Below, one piece after another: positions 1 through 8,148 of a DNA stretch of 64,000 bases. The stretch spans positions 869,501-933,500 of the forward strand of contig NZ_CP050440.1 of assembly GCF_011769525.1 (NCBI RefSeq), read 5' to 3'. Every line of letters starts with the position of its first letter. The first letter of the stretch is position 1. The translations under genes were made by a program, and so were the position numbers. This stretch comes from Tolypothrix sp. PCC 7910. Lineage in GTDB: Bacteria > Cyanobacteriota > Cyanobacteriia > Cyanobacteriales > Nostocaceae. Below the pieces are notes generated by a model, which was not told the origin of the DNA, made no database searches, and saw nothing but the letters and a program-made list of their open reading frames with translations.

Positions 1-127
1 TATATACTAGCTTTTGCAACGTCATGCTTATAGCCCTGCAATTCTTTAGGGAAATCATGGTTAAAAGGCTATAGCAATATCACACACAACGTTATTCAGC
101 ATTTCAACAAAAAGTAGAGCAGACAGT

Positions 128-1132
128 ATGACCAAATATGTAAATCTTGGCAAAACTGGACTAAAAGTATCGCGTATTACCCTGGGTACGATGACTTATG
201 GCTCTCGGAAATTACGCGAATGGGTATTAGAAGAAGAAGAAAGTCGCCCATTTATCAAACTGGCTTTGGATTTGGGAATTAACTTCTTTGATACCGCCGA
301 TGTCTATTCCTTGGGCGCGAGTGAAGAAATTGTTGGGCGCGCCTTGAAAGACTTTGCTCAACGAGATCAAGTTGTGATTGCTACTAAAGTACATGGTAAA
401 GTTGGCGATGGGCCGAATGATAAAGGACTATCTCGCAAACATATTTTTGACAGTATCGATGCTTCTTTGCGGCGACTACAGACAGATTATGTAGACTTGT
501 ACCAAATTCACCGTTGGGATTATGAAACACCAATTGAGGAAACTCTAGAAGCGCTGCATGATATTGTCAAAGCTGGTAAAGTCCGTTATTTAGGAATTTC
601 TAGCGTTTTTGCATGGCAATTAGCTAAAGCTCTCTATACAGCAGATATTCACGGCTTTTCTCGTTTTGTCTCAATTCAAAATCACTACAACCTAGTTTAT
701 CGGGAAGAGGAACGAGAAGTCATACCCCTCGCCCTCGATCAAGGACTTGGTATTATTCCTTGGAGTCCCTTAGCGCGGGGATTTTTAGCCGGAAATCGCA
801 GTAAGTCAGAATATGGCGAAACTCTGCGCGCAAAAACTGATGAATTTGCTCATAATCTCTACTATCAAGATTCAGATTTTAAAGTAGTTGAGCGTGTCGT
901 TGAATTAGCCGGAAAACGAGGCGTTAAACCCACACAAATTGCTCTAGCTTGGATATTACATCAACCAGGTGTGACATCTCCCATCATTGGCGCTAGTAAA
1001 ATAGAACATCTCAAAGAAGCTGCGGAGGCTGTAGATTTAGAGCTTTCTCAAGAAGAACTCAAATTCTTAGAAGAACCTTACACACCCCATCCTATCTTAG
1101 GGCATCAATATCCATCGGGAAATCGTCCGTAG
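128..1132 (+). CDS. aldo/keto reductase
   Basis: A 334-residue protein of the aldo/keto reductase family, expected to be a cytosolic NADPH-dependent reductase of aldehydes or ketones. The catalytic tetrad is visible: Asp55 and Tyr60 in FFDTADVY, Lys87 in IATKVHG and His128 in YQIHRWD. The C-terminal cofactor region reads SPIIGASKIEHLKEA, as in NADP-binding members. Length fits the family's voltage-gated-channel-beta/YghZ-like branch. No strong ribosome site precedes the ATG. The binding-protein gene that follows is 153 nt away, so co-transcription is possible but not shown. The physiological substrate cannot be read from the sequence. Confidence 0.92.
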   Translation: MTKYVNLGKTGLKVSRITLGTMTYGSRKLREWVLEEEESRPFIKLALDLGINFFDTADVYSLGASEEIVGRALKDFAQRDQVVIATKVHGKVGDGPNDKGLSRKHIFDSIDASLRRLQTDYVDLYQIHRWDYETPIEETLEALHDIVKAGKVRYLGISSVFAWQLAKALYTADIHGFSRFVSIQNHYNLVYREEEREVIPLALDQGLGIIPWSPLARGFLAGNRSKSEYGETLRAKTDEFAHNLYYQDSDFKVVERVVELAGKRGVKPTQIALAWILHQPGVTSPIIGASKIEHLKEAAEAVDLELSQEELKFLEEPYTPHPILGHQYPSGNRP

Positions 1133-1285
1133 AGAGAGTACTTTAGTAAATCAAATTTGCTAGATAACAATAGGCAGAGGAAGCAAGAGAGCAGAGGCAG
1201 AAATTTATTCTAGACTGCTCTTTTACTTCTCTTTTCTCTATACATCACTATGTGCTGAAACCAAATCTCATACTCAAGTCCACAG

Positions 1286-2278
1286 ATGACACGATTGAAT
1301 TACACCAAGAAAGCACTTCTTTTAGCTACTGCATTTTTACCCTTGTTGGGTGTTTTTGTCTCTATCCCCTTAGCCAAATCGCAAAGGCCAGCAAATGTTG
1401 ATCTTTCAAAAGTTACTATAGTTTTGGGTGACCAAGTTAATGGTACGCGGGCACTTGTAGAAGCAGCTAAAGTTTTGGAAGGAGTGCCTTATAAATATAA
1501 ATGGGCAAGCTTTCAAGGTGCTGCTCCCCTGTTTGAAGCGTTACGCGCTGGTGCAGTTGATACCGCACCCGCAGGCGATCTCCCCGTAATTACCGCAGCT
1601 TTGGGTCAGACACCTTTGAAAATTTTGGCAACCAGAGTCGGTAATGGAGAATCTCTCGGTATTGTTGTTCGTGGCGATTCTCCTATCAAAAGGGTAGCCG
1701 ATTTGAAGGGTAAGACGGTTGTTGTGTCTTCAGCAAGGGGTAGTGTCTCCCAGTATCAACTATATGGAGCCTTGGCAGAAGCTGGATTGAAACGTAGCGA
1801 TGTAACTGTTAAGTTTGTGCTACCAACTGATGCGTCAGCAGCCTTTTTATCTAAGGCGATTGAAGTCTGGGCGGTATTTGATCCTTACTACTATGTAGCA
1901 CAGCAAAATGGTGGGCGGGTGTTGCGTGATGGCAAAGGTATTAATAGCGCCTTGTCATTTGTCACTGCTAGCGATAATGCTTTGGCTGATCCAGGTAAAC
2001 GGGCTGCGATCGCAGATTTTTTGAAACGGCTGAGTAAAGCTACCGACTGGGCGATCGCTAATCCGGATGCTTATGCTCAAGTCCATTCCAATCTGACGCG
2101 CTTACCATTAAGTACTTCAAAAGTAATTACCCGACGCGGCGCACGAAAGCTGCGTCCAGTTACTAATGAGGATATTAGCAAATTGCAAACCGTAGCTGAT
2201 CGTTCTGTCCAATACGAAATTTTACCGAAGCGTATCGATGTTCGCACAATTGTTGACCAAAATGTCTGGAAGAATTGA
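1286..2278 (+). CDS. aliphatic sulfonate-type ABC substrate-binding protein (SsuA/NMT1-like)
   Basis: Predicted periplasmic binding protein of 330 residues. The N-terminus has two Lys, then a hydrophobic stretch (LLLATAFLPLLGVFVSIPL) ending near AKSQ, a Sec signal peptide without lipobox. The body shows the SsuA pattern: FEALRAGAVDTAPAGDLPVITAALGQ in lobe 1, then VVRGDSPIKRVADLKGKTVVV and a lobe-2 segment ending in VWAVFDPYYYVAQ. The C-terminus (ILPKRIDVRTIVDQNVW) matches the family ending PxKxxV. It is one of seven such proteins in the window, none next to a permease. Exact ligand unknown; alkanesulfonates or other organosulfur compounds are inferred from context. Confidence 0.88.
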   Translation: MTRLNYTKKALLLATAFLPLLGVFVSIPLAKSQRPANVDLSKVTIVLGDQVNGTRALVEAAKVLEGVPYKYKWASFQGAAPLFEALRAGAVDTAPAGDLPVITAALGQTPLKILATRVGNGESLGIVVRGDSPIKRVADLKGKTVVVSSARGSVSQYQLYGALAEAGLKRSDVTVKFVLPTDASAAFLSKAIEVWAVFDPYYYVAQQNGGRVLRDGKGINSALSFVTASDNALADPGKRAAIADFLKRLSKATDWAIANPDAYAQVHSNLTRLPLSTSKVITRRGARKLRPVTNEDISKLQTVADRSVQYEILPKRIDVRTIVDQNVWKN

Positions 2279-2314
2279 CCTGCAATCAAAGCGATCGCAG
2301 ATTTGAGTTATTGC

Positions 2315-3112
2315 TTACAAATGGCTCAAGTATCCACCATCAACAGCTAAAATCTGACCAGTCACATAAGATGCGGCGTTAGAAGCTAGAAAAACCACAG
2401 CACCAGCGATTTCTTTGGGATCTCCCCAACGTCCAAGGGAGGTACGTTTTTTCAGCCAATCAGCGATTTCTGGATCGGCGGCTAAATCTGCGTTGGTTTC
2501 TGTAGCAAAACAACCTGGTGCTACAGCATTAACAGTAATGCCATAGCTGCCCAATTCAGCAGCTAGCGTTCTGGTTAGAGCTTCCAGCCCGCCCTTAGCT
2601 GTTGTATAAACTGCGTCACCTGCATCTGCAAGCGGCCCAGCGATGGAAGTAATATTGATAATTCTGCCTTCTTTTTGTTCTATCATCAGCTTTGCAGCTT
2701 TGCGGCTGAAATTAAAAGGCGCAATCAGATTAGTTTCAACTAGCTGGCGCACTGCATTGAGTTCAAATTCAAATAACTTGCGGCGATGGCTGCGCCAACG
2801 TCAAAGACGATCGCGCATTCCCACATTATTGACGAGGATATCTAAGTGCCCATATTTATCTTCAATTTCGATGAAAGCTTTGTCAACTGCGGTTTCGTCA
2901 GTAATATCTAACTGCAAGGGTGCGGCTTTTCCACCCAATGCAGTAACCGCAGCCACTACCGCATCTAGTGTTTCTTGATTGCGTGCATTCACCAGCACAA
3001 ACGCCCCAGCATTAGCTAGTCCCTTGACGATTTCTAGGCCTAACCCACGATTCCCGCCAGTCACCAGGGCAATTTTGTTTTCTAATGAAAATGGAGTTGG
3101 AATTACAGCCAC
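2315..3112 (-). pseudogene. SDR-family oxidoreductase interrupted by an in-frame stop
   Basis: Classical short-chain dehydrogenase: cofactor motif TGGNRGLG near the N-terminus, NNVG, then Ser in INITSIAG and catalytic YTTAK, ending VTGQILAVDGGY. The reading frame is continuous from 3112 to 2315 except for one TGA at 2801-2803. That stop lies inside a 24-bp insertion (2788-2811); removing it restores MRDRRKLFEFEFNAVRQL, the normal family sequence. So the gene is probably inactive, or yields two pieces (about 103 and 145 residues). It starts 2 nt after the msrC stop codon and would be the second gene of that operon. Substrate unknown. Confidence 0.85.
2788..2811 (-). repeat. 24-bp small dispersed repeat inserted in a HIP1 site
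   Basis: In the coding direction of the SDR gene the flanks read GCGAT before and CGCC after. Deleting these 24 bp regenerates an intact GCGATCGC octamer and an unbroken protein. The insert ends in GGCGCAGCCAT, which matches GGCGTAGCCAT at the end of the 21-bp insert in the NRPS gene (37159-37179). Length and behaviour fit the very small mobile repeats described for Nostoc genomes; membership in a named class is inference. Confidence 0.7.
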
Positions 3113-3114
3113 TT

Positions 3115-3627
3115 CTATTCTTGGTAGTGATGTTTGAAACTATCAAAATGTCGTTGTTTAATTAATTCTATAATTTGCTCAAGATAAAAAGCATCTATAG
3201 TAGAAAAATCATCTATTTGGTCACTATCAATATCAAGTACTAGTTGCACTTCTCCGGCGTATTCAAGAGGTAATACAATCTCGGAACGAGAAGCAGAACT
3301 ACAAGCAATATGCCCAGGAAATAAATAAACATCAGGGACAATAATTGTTTGCTTTTGAGAAGCACTTGCACCACAAACACCCTGAGAAAGATGTATGCGG
3401 GTACAGGCTAAAGTTCCCTGAAATGGGCCAAGTACTAACTCATCATCAACACACCTGTAAAATCCTACCCAGAAAAAGTTAAATGCTTGATGTAAAACAG
3501 CCGTAATATTGGCTAAGTTTGCAATTAAGTCTTGTTCTGCTGCAATTAAATTTTTAATTTGCGGTAGTAAGGCAATATATATGGTTTCTCTGTCTTCTGC
3601 ATTAGGCAATTGTAATACTTCAGCCAT
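3115..3627 (-). CDS. msrC: free methionine-(R)-sulfoxide reductase, GAF type
   Basis: A 170-residue single GAF-domain enzyme that reduces free methionine-R-sulfoxide to methionine in the cytosol with thioredoxin-type reductants. Diagnostic motifs are all present: WVGFY, LVLGPFQG, then Cys75 (LACTRI), Cys85 (GVCG) and Cys109 (GHIACSSASRSEIVLPL). The 10- and 24-residue spacings match the three redox cysteines of the E. coli enzyme. It heads a two-gene minus-strand unit with the broken SDR gene. A copy of the 26-bp dyad lies about 145 nt upstream (3772-3797). Recovery of oxidised methionine agrees with the methionine transporters elsewhere in the window. Confidence 0.93.
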   Translation of the reverse strand: MAEVLQLPNAEDRETIYIALLPQIKNLIAAEQDLIANLANITAVLHQAFNFFWVGFYRCVDDELVLGPFQGTLACTRIHLSQGVCGASASQKQTIIVPDVYLFPGHIACSSASRSEIVLPLEYAGEVQLVLDIDSDQIDDFSTIDAFYLEQIIELIKQRHFDSFKHHYQE

Positions 3628-3771
3628 CTCACAATCCCCACTATAAAATGTGCATTAAATATCAGCAGTAAGTCCTGATAGATTTTATGCTAATTCAGTG
3701 ATATTAGAGAAATTAAAAATCGATTCATTATCTATTGCTTTAGATAGATTTTTATGAGATATTAATTTAAC

Positions 3772-3797
3772 ACACGTAATTGCGTCGATTTACCGTA
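3772..3797. promoter_or_regulatory. candidate sulfur-regulon dyad, site 1
   Basis: On the minus strand: TACGGTAAA, then TCGACGCA, then ATTACGTGT. The left half-site is perfect, the right half is weak. It lies between msrC (minus, about 145 nt downstream) and the binding-protein gene that starts near 4058 on the plus strand. The remaining bases of 3628-3915 show only AT-rich sequence. Confidence 0.45.
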
Positions 3798-3915
3798 TTT
3801 TTGTTGAATAGATATCAAAATAGTGACATAACTAATAACTAATATCATTCCATCCTGCTGATAGCTGCATAGAAGATGGAGCTATTACTAATGCAATCAA
3901 TCAGCATAAATAGTT

Positions 3916-4013
3916 ATACCAATTCAAATAATGTGTGCGACACATCAATATATTCTAGAGGGCAAGGCAATGCTTTGCCCCTACAATCTGTCGCATTTTT
4001 TTCAACTTGGTAT
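3916..4013. mobile_element. MITE-like element with imperfect terminal inverted repeats
   Basis: Left end ATACCAATTCAAATAATG followed by GCGAC; the right end, read on the other strand, is ATACCAAGTTG, A-run, ATGCGAC. The interior holds a hairpin GGGCAA..TTGCCC (3960-3979). About 98 bp, no coding capacity. It lies against the 5' end of the next gene, so upstream in-frame TTG codons at 4007 belong to the element and not to the gene. Confidence 0.5.
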
Positions 4014-4057
4014 TATTTTTCGATATTACAAGGAAATTGTATTTCTTTGTAGTTTTT

Positions 4058-5197
4058 ATGAAGCAGATTTTTGCCAAACATGAATTAGGAGCTATAGAGT
4101 CATTTATGAAATTCCCCGCATTCAAACTAATAGCTAATTGGCTTGACTTTCGGAAACCTAAAAAACAAACTCAGGAAGTTTCATTTAAAACTATTCCGGC
4201 TATATGTGCTTTTAGCTCAGTTTTGAGCTTGTCTATTGTGGGGTTGACTGCAAGTAATATTCAAGATATTGCAGTGGCTCAACAAAAACAAAATTTATCA
4301 AATGTGACTTTGCGTGTTGCTAAATATAAAGGTGGCTGGGATTTACTCTTAAAATTAGCAAAACAAGATAACTTTCCCTATAAAGTTGAGTTTAAAGAAT
4401 TTACCGCCGGAAATTTGATAGTACAAGCTATCAATGCTAATGCAATTGATGTGGGTTCTGGGAGTGAGATACCGCCCATTTTTGGCATTCAATCTAATGC
4501 TGCAGTTAAGCTAATTGCTTCTAACAGAGGGCCGACTATAGGTCAAACCTTACTTGTACCTAAAACTTCCAAAGCTAGAACTGTTGCTGACCTTAAAGGT
4601 AAAAAAGTGGGTTATGTACGAGCGACTACAGCCCATTATTTTCTCATCAAAATGTTAGAAGAAGTGGGGCTTTCGTTCAAGGATATTAATCCTGTGGCTT
4701 TGACTATTCCTGATGGACTTTCAGCTTTTAGGAGAGGTGATTTAGATGCTTGGGCTACCTACGGTTATGCTATTCAACAAGCAAAGAAAGATGGTGCTAG
4801 AGAATTAAAGTCAGCCAAAAATATTCTTAGTGGTAACTTTTTGATTTTCGCATCTCCGAAGGCGATCGCGGATCAAAATCAAAAAGCAGCAATTGGTGAT
4901 TTTCTTTGTCGGCTCAAAAAAGCGCAAAATTGGCGAGAAGCGAACAGTAAGAACTTAGAAACTTGGTCTCAAGCCTATGCACAAGCAATTGGTGTAGATC
5001 TCAAGCTGGTTCTAGACGATGCTAAAGAGGGTTTGCAACAACGCCGTTCTCAAATTCTTCCCGTATCCAAGGAAGCGATCGCTTCTCAACAAAGGGTAGC
5101 AGATACCTTTGCGAAAACTGGTGTCATTCCATCTAAGGTGAATGTTGCACCTCTGTGGGATGGGACTTTTACTAATGCAATTAATCAGTGCAAATAA
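4058..5197 (+). CDS. ABC substrate-binding protein, SsuA-like, with long N-terminal extension
   Basis: Periplasmic binding protein of about 379 residues from the ATG at 4058; an ATG at 4106 is an alternative start. An in-frame TTG at 4007 lies in a mobile element and is rejected. About 55 charged residues precede the hydrophobic segment IPAICAFSSVLSLSIVGLTAS, so the protein may be exported with an unusually long leader or stay membrane-anchored. The mature part has the SsuA pattern: NVTLRVAKYKGGWDLLLKL, AIDVGSGSEIPPIFGIQ, TVADLKGKKVGYVRATTAHYFLIKMLEEVGL, FRRGDLDAWATYGY. Two cysteines near the ends of the second lobe (FLCRLKK, NQCK) are uncommon among its paralogues. Ligand unknown. Confidence 0.85.
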   Translation: MKQIFAKHELGAIESFMKFPAFKLIANWLDFRKPKKQTQEVSFKTIPAICAFSSVLSLSIVGLTASNIQDIAVAQQKQNLSNVTLRVAKYKGGWDLLLKLAKQDNFPYKVEFKEFTAGNLIVQAINANAIDVGSGSEIPPIFGIQSNAAVKLIASNRGPTIGQTLLVPKTSKARTVADLKGKKVGYVRATTAHYFLIKMLEEVGLSFKDINPVALTIPDGLSAFRRGDLDAWATYGYAIQQAKKDGARELKSAKNILSGNFLIFASPKAIADQNQKAAIGDFLCRLKKAQNWREANSKNLETWSQAYAQAIGVDLKLVLDDAKEGLQQRRSQILPVSKEAIASQQRVADTFAKTGVIPSKVNVAPLWDGTFTNAINQCK

Positions 5198-5234
5198 GCT
5201 ATTCTGCTTTAAGTTGCATAATCCATTGTGCAGG

Positions 5235-5314
5235 CTGTTGATAGTTGACCGTTAACAGTTAAAAGTCAACAGCCCTTGTTAGTAGTTATGCAATTTAAAC
5301 GTGCATTAGCTTAG
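5235..5314. repeat. hairpin plus dispersed block shared with 44800-44846
   Basis: A CTGTTGA/TCAACAG inverted repeat (5235-5272) follows the stop codon by 37 nt and could end transcription. It runs into AACAGCCCT..AGTTATGCAATTTA..ACG..GC.TTAGCTTA, found again at 44800-44846 with few changes. Confidence 0.5.
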
Positions 5315-5349
5315 TTAAAGTAATTCGTCATTGCAGAGTTAAAGAATTA

Positions 5350-5443
5350 ACGCCTAATGTGAATAGATTTATCAAACGCTTGTCATCTGTTATGGAGGTT
5401 AAAATATTTGTAGGACAAGAAAATTTTCTATCACATCAGGCGT
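5350..5443. repeat. short element bounded by inverted ACGCCT(A/G)ATGTGA
   Basis: Left ACGCCTAATGTGA (5350-5362) and right TCACATCAGGCGT (5431-5443) are inverted copies with one mismatch, 94 bp end to end. The same termini bound 16765-17047. No coding capacity; probably a non-autonomous dispersed element. Confidence 0.4.
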
Positions 5444-5452
5444 GAGCGCTTC

Positions 5453-5476
5453 GGGGCATGGCAGTGCCAGTGCCCC
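5453..5476. terminator. GC-rich hairpin at convergent gene ends
   Basis: GGGGCA..GGCA and TGCC..TGCCCC form a strong stem between the plus-strand binding protein (ends 5197) and the minus-strand oxygenase (ends 5497). It lacks a clear T-run and resembles the dispersed hairpin at 3960-3979, so it may be a repeat that also ends transcription. Confidence 0.4.
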
Positions 5477-5496
5477 TACAATCAACGATAATCTAT

Positions 5497-6369
5497 TTAT
5501 GCAGAATAAAAGACGAATGTTCGCAGCTCAATGCTTTGTCTTGCTGGCGCATTTGGGGGGCTGGTTGGATCGTCAAAGGCTGAGTGGGCGGAAAAACGTG
5601 CAGGCCCGTTTTCTGCAGAATCAAAACATTTAATAAATATGACTTCGTTCCGCCGCATTTCGGGGAAGTAATACCATTTATGTTCTGGGTTATATGTGAC
5701 AGCGTAGGTTTCACCGGTGCGATCTGGATATACTAAATCACCAGCTACTAGTTCTTGTGGTTCAATAGTGCGTGCATCAGTTAATGCTAATGGCGATTCT
5801 AAAATTGTATCTGCAATTCCCCGCCAAACATTGATAATGGCAAATCTTTTCTGTAAGAGGGCTTCAATCTCATCATTACCTAAGCCTCTTTTTTCTAACT
5901 CCCAGCGCGCTCTTGTATAGCCAGATTTAGCGGTAAAGTCATTATGTACACGCTTACCAGGTTCTCTAATTTTATTTTCACCTGGCTTACTAATATCGGC
6001 ATTGCGTAGGGTGTGATCGAAGATTACTACTTTAGTTGCGCCTGTAACTTCTTTTAATAATTGCTCTGCTTCTGGGTAGTAAACTTGATGTATTTCGTCT
6101 TCGTTATAGAAGTCGCGGACATTGGTATTATGTTCGGTAAAAGCAAATCCTTCTCGATCCAGTAGAATATCCTCTCTTCTAGAACGAGCATTGTAGATTC
6201 GAGATTTGCGGATCTCATAGGCGGTATTGGAACGGGGAATACCTGATGGTGGTTCATAGGTATAGTTGACAGGTTTTTGCGCCATCGGGACTAGGTAATT
6301 GAGGTTGGCCTCTACGTATGGCAAATCTTGAGAAGCTAATTTATCGATAACTTGGCTGTTGAAGCTCAT
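5497..6369 (-). CDS. CmcJ/NvfI-like oxidoreductase (putative Fe(II)/2-oxoglutarate-dependent)
   Basis: A 290-residue protein resembling the cephalosporin 7-alpha-methoxylase subunit CmcJ / NvfI-AsaB family. The facial-triad candidates are His142-x-Asp144 (RVHNDFT) and His262 (FSAHSAF), with Arg278 or Arg283 (ARQSIELR) as possible 2-oxoglutarate ligand. Other family features are the N-terminal LNYLVP, RDFYNEDEIHQVYYPEAEQLL and FAIINVWRGI. The ATG at 6369 gives the usual family length. It is monocistronic, converging on the binding protein at 4058. A copy of the 26-bp dyad lies about 280 nt upstream (6646-6671). The natural substrate is unknown; oxidation of a small sulfur or amino-acid compound is only a guess from context. 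Confidence 0.75.
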   Translation of the reverse strand: MSFNSQVIDKLASQDLPYVEANLNYLVPMAQKPVNYTYEPPSGIPRSNTAYEIRKSRIYNARSRREDILLDREGFAFTEHNTNVRDFYNEDEIHQVYYPEAEQLLKEVTGATKVVIFDHTLRNADISKPGENKIREPGKRVHNDFTAKSGYTRARWELEKRGLGNDEIEALLQKRFAIINVWRGIADTILESPLALTDARTIEPQELVAGDLVYPDRTGETYAVTYNPEHKWYYFPEMRRNEVIFIKCFDSAENGPARFSAHSAFDDPTSPPNAPARQSIELRTFVFYSA

Positions 6370-6583
6370 ATTTCATGCCTTTTTGGGTGTGGAGAATTTG
6401 GACTCAAGACATATACACAAAGGTTATCTGTTGAGACTAAGTTCAACACCTAATTTCTGAATATAGGAATCCAGCTTGATTATGGAAAACGCCCTCTAGA
6501 CTAAGAGATTAATTGTAGAGTTGAGATGCTAACTCTACTAATCTAGATTTCAAAAATCAGATAGGAATCCTATAGTAAAGACC

Positions 6584-6610
6584 AGAAGACATCTTTTGTA
6601 GATGTCTTCT
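6584..6610. promoter_or_regulatory. perfect 10-bp hairpin in the 5' region
   Basis: AGAAGACATC, 7-nt loop, GATGTCTTCT. It lies in the 840-bp divergent gap between the CmcJ-like gene and the di-iron protein operon. With no T-run it is more likely an RNA structure or protein site than a terminator. The rest of 6370-7210 holds only the dyad at 6646, a CTACC/GGTAG palindrome at 6842-6855 and the repeat at 7132-7166. Confidence 0.4.
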
Positions 6611-6645
6611 GTAAGTGACTATGCCAATTGCAGTATTATTGAAAA

Positions 6646-6671
6646 TACTTATTGTCGATTGATTTACAGTA
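6646..6671. promoter_or_regulatory. candidate sulfur-regulon dyad, site 2
   Basis: Minus strand: TACTGTAAA, TCAATCGA, CAATAAGTA. Nearly the same left half and spacer as site 59495 (TACGGTAAA, TCAATCAA). It lies between the divergent CmcJ-like gene and the 7211 operon and could serve either. Confidence 0.5.
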
Positions 6672-7131
6672 GTTTAATGCAATAATAGTAATTGAAAGAC
6701 ACAGAAGTTACAAGCTCTTTGTCAACAAACTATACATTTTGCTCAAGACCTGTGTTAATTGACAAAGGTTAAACAGCAAATTAGAGCTAGCAAATACGAG
6801 TAAAACAGGAGAGATTACCAAAAGGTTTACCCAGAACATAGGCTACCGTATGGTAGATAAACTTTTGCTGACTGAGAATGGTTTAACTCTTATTGTTTCG
6901 CAAGAATTTATTAGTACGCATACTTGATTTTCTGAAATGAATCTGCTATAAAGCTATATTAAAATTAGGTTTATATATCTCACAAAGATTTTTGAATTAA
7001 ACATAATGTAGAGAGTAGAAGAATTGGCGATCGCTAATTCTAATTGTCGAGTTTAATTCTCAAATCCGCAGATTCATCAATTGTTGGCATTCCATCGGCT
7101 TTTTACTCAATCTAATTAGCTCAGTTTTACG

Positions 7132-7166
7132 CTCACCTGAAAAAGAGCGACCTGCTGTCAGGTGAG
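7132..7166. promoter_or_regulatory. 8-bp inverted repeat 45 nt upstream of a start codon
   Basis: CTCACCTG and CAGGTGAG, separated by 19 nt, just ahead of the GAGG ribosome site and ATG at 7211. It may be a leader hairpin or an operator for the di-iron protein/metQ operon. Confidence 0.35.
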
Positions 7167-7210
7167 ATAAATAGTTTGGTAGTTATATAATTTTGCAGTG
7201 AGGTTAATAC

Positions 7211-8032
7211 ATGACTGTAGCTTTAGCACGTCCAGGCTACCGTGAGTTTGAAACTGAAACCGCCGATCGCATTTTCGCTCGACTAGCGCCCCATATTCCA
7301 TCTGCACCTATAGATGAACCTCGACCGATTACTTCCAAAGAGGAGCAGGAAAACTTTGCACAGTACTTGATTGCAGGTGCGGCCCATGATTCCTATATAG
7401 TGCAAGTTATCGGTCGGGCGATCGCTAATTTAGTTCCAGATGACCTACACTTACAATTATTTTTGAGCCGACAGTTAGGGGATGATGGCGCACATGCTCA
7501 ATATAGCCGCGATCGCGTCTTGAGATTATTAGGATACGACCCAATTAATGAAATTAAACGCCAGGTACAAGAACACTGGGATTTTTTTGGCGATTTGTCT
7601 ACTCGTAGTTTGTTCGGGTTTCTGGCGTTTGAGTTTCACTACGAACTCCACATAGTTGCAGGTTTATTAGTTAATAAGCGGTTAACTAAAATTAACGACC
7701 CAAAAACAAGTAATTTTGTAGCTCAAAGAATACTCCCAGATGAAACAGAACATCGGATTGGTGTGATTGATTGGTGGCGCAATCAATACGGCAAAATTTC
7801 TGGTTCCCAAAAAGCGGAATTAATTGCACAGATTATTGAACTAGATAATGAAGGACAAAAACGCCGCAATGCTTATTTGAAAAATTATTGGAAAATTAAT
7901 CAAGTGGCGCTTGCTACAGGAGAAGTCAAAGAACAGCCAGCAATTTATGATGCATGGCGAAAAGAAATTCTTTCCTACGTGCTAGATATTCCAGTGGATC
8001 AATTGCCTCAGTTAGTTAGTGTGAATGATTAA
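7211..8032 (+). CDS. putative ferritin-like di-iron protein, paralogue 1
   Basis: A 273-residue soluble protein with no signal peptide; two close paralogues lie at 9223 and 53056. I do not recognise a characterised family. Invariant acidic and His residues fall in helix-like segments: AGAAHD (His59, Asp60), RQLGDDGAH (Asp92, His95), EHW (121-123), HYELH (143-147) and PDExxH (Asp177, Glu178, His181). Two [D/E]xxH motifs plus further Glu/His fit a ferritin-like or haem-oxygenase-like di-iron centre. The C-terminus (YDAWRKEILSYVLDIPVDQLPQLVSV) is also strongly conserved. It begins an apparent operon with metQ, a second copy and an SfnB-type flavoprotein, so an oxidative step on an imported sulfur compound is the natural hypothesis, not a demonstrated function. 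Confidence 0.7.
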   Translation: MTVALARPGYREFETETADRIFARLAPHIPSAPIDEPRPITSKEEQENFAQYLIAGAAHDSYIVQVIGRAIANLVPDDLHLQLFLSRQLGDDGAHAQYSRDRVLRLLGYDPINEIKRQVQEHWDFFGDLSTRSLFGFLAFEFHYELHIVAGLLVNKRLTKINDPKTSNFVAQRILPDETEHRIGVIDWWRNQYGKISGSQKAELIAQIIELDNEGQKRRNAYLKNYWKINQVALATGEVKEQPAIYDAWRKEILSYVLDIPVDQLPQLVSVND

Positions 8033-8062
8033 GCTAATCGGCATTTAATTAGCATCAATATA

Positions 8063-8079
8063 GCGGGCAAGATGCCCGC
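8063..8079. terminator. short GC hairpin between genes
   Basis: GCGGGCA, 3-nt loop, TGCCCGC, 30 nt after the stop codon of the upstream gene, with no T-run. It is a common dispersed hairpin type and perhaps attenuates read-through into metQ. Confidence 0.4.
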
Positions 8080-8148
8080 ACCACAAGAAATTTATGATGA
8101 TGCTATTCCATTTTTATTAATTTCAATCCCAGCTAGGAGAAACCAAAA

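Noticed and set aside
2643-2978. Plus-strand open frame opposite the broken SDR gene
   Set aside because: Antisense to a recognisable SDR gene, with no ribosome site and no family resemblance.
5442-5633. Small plus-strand frame over the end of the CmcJ-like gene
   Set aside because: Mostly antisense to the oxygenase and begins inside a dispersed hairpin repeat.
6842-6855. CTACC/GGTAG palindrome as a further copy of the 26-bp dyad
   Set aside because: Spacing is 4 nt, not 8, and the TAC..GTA ends are missing.
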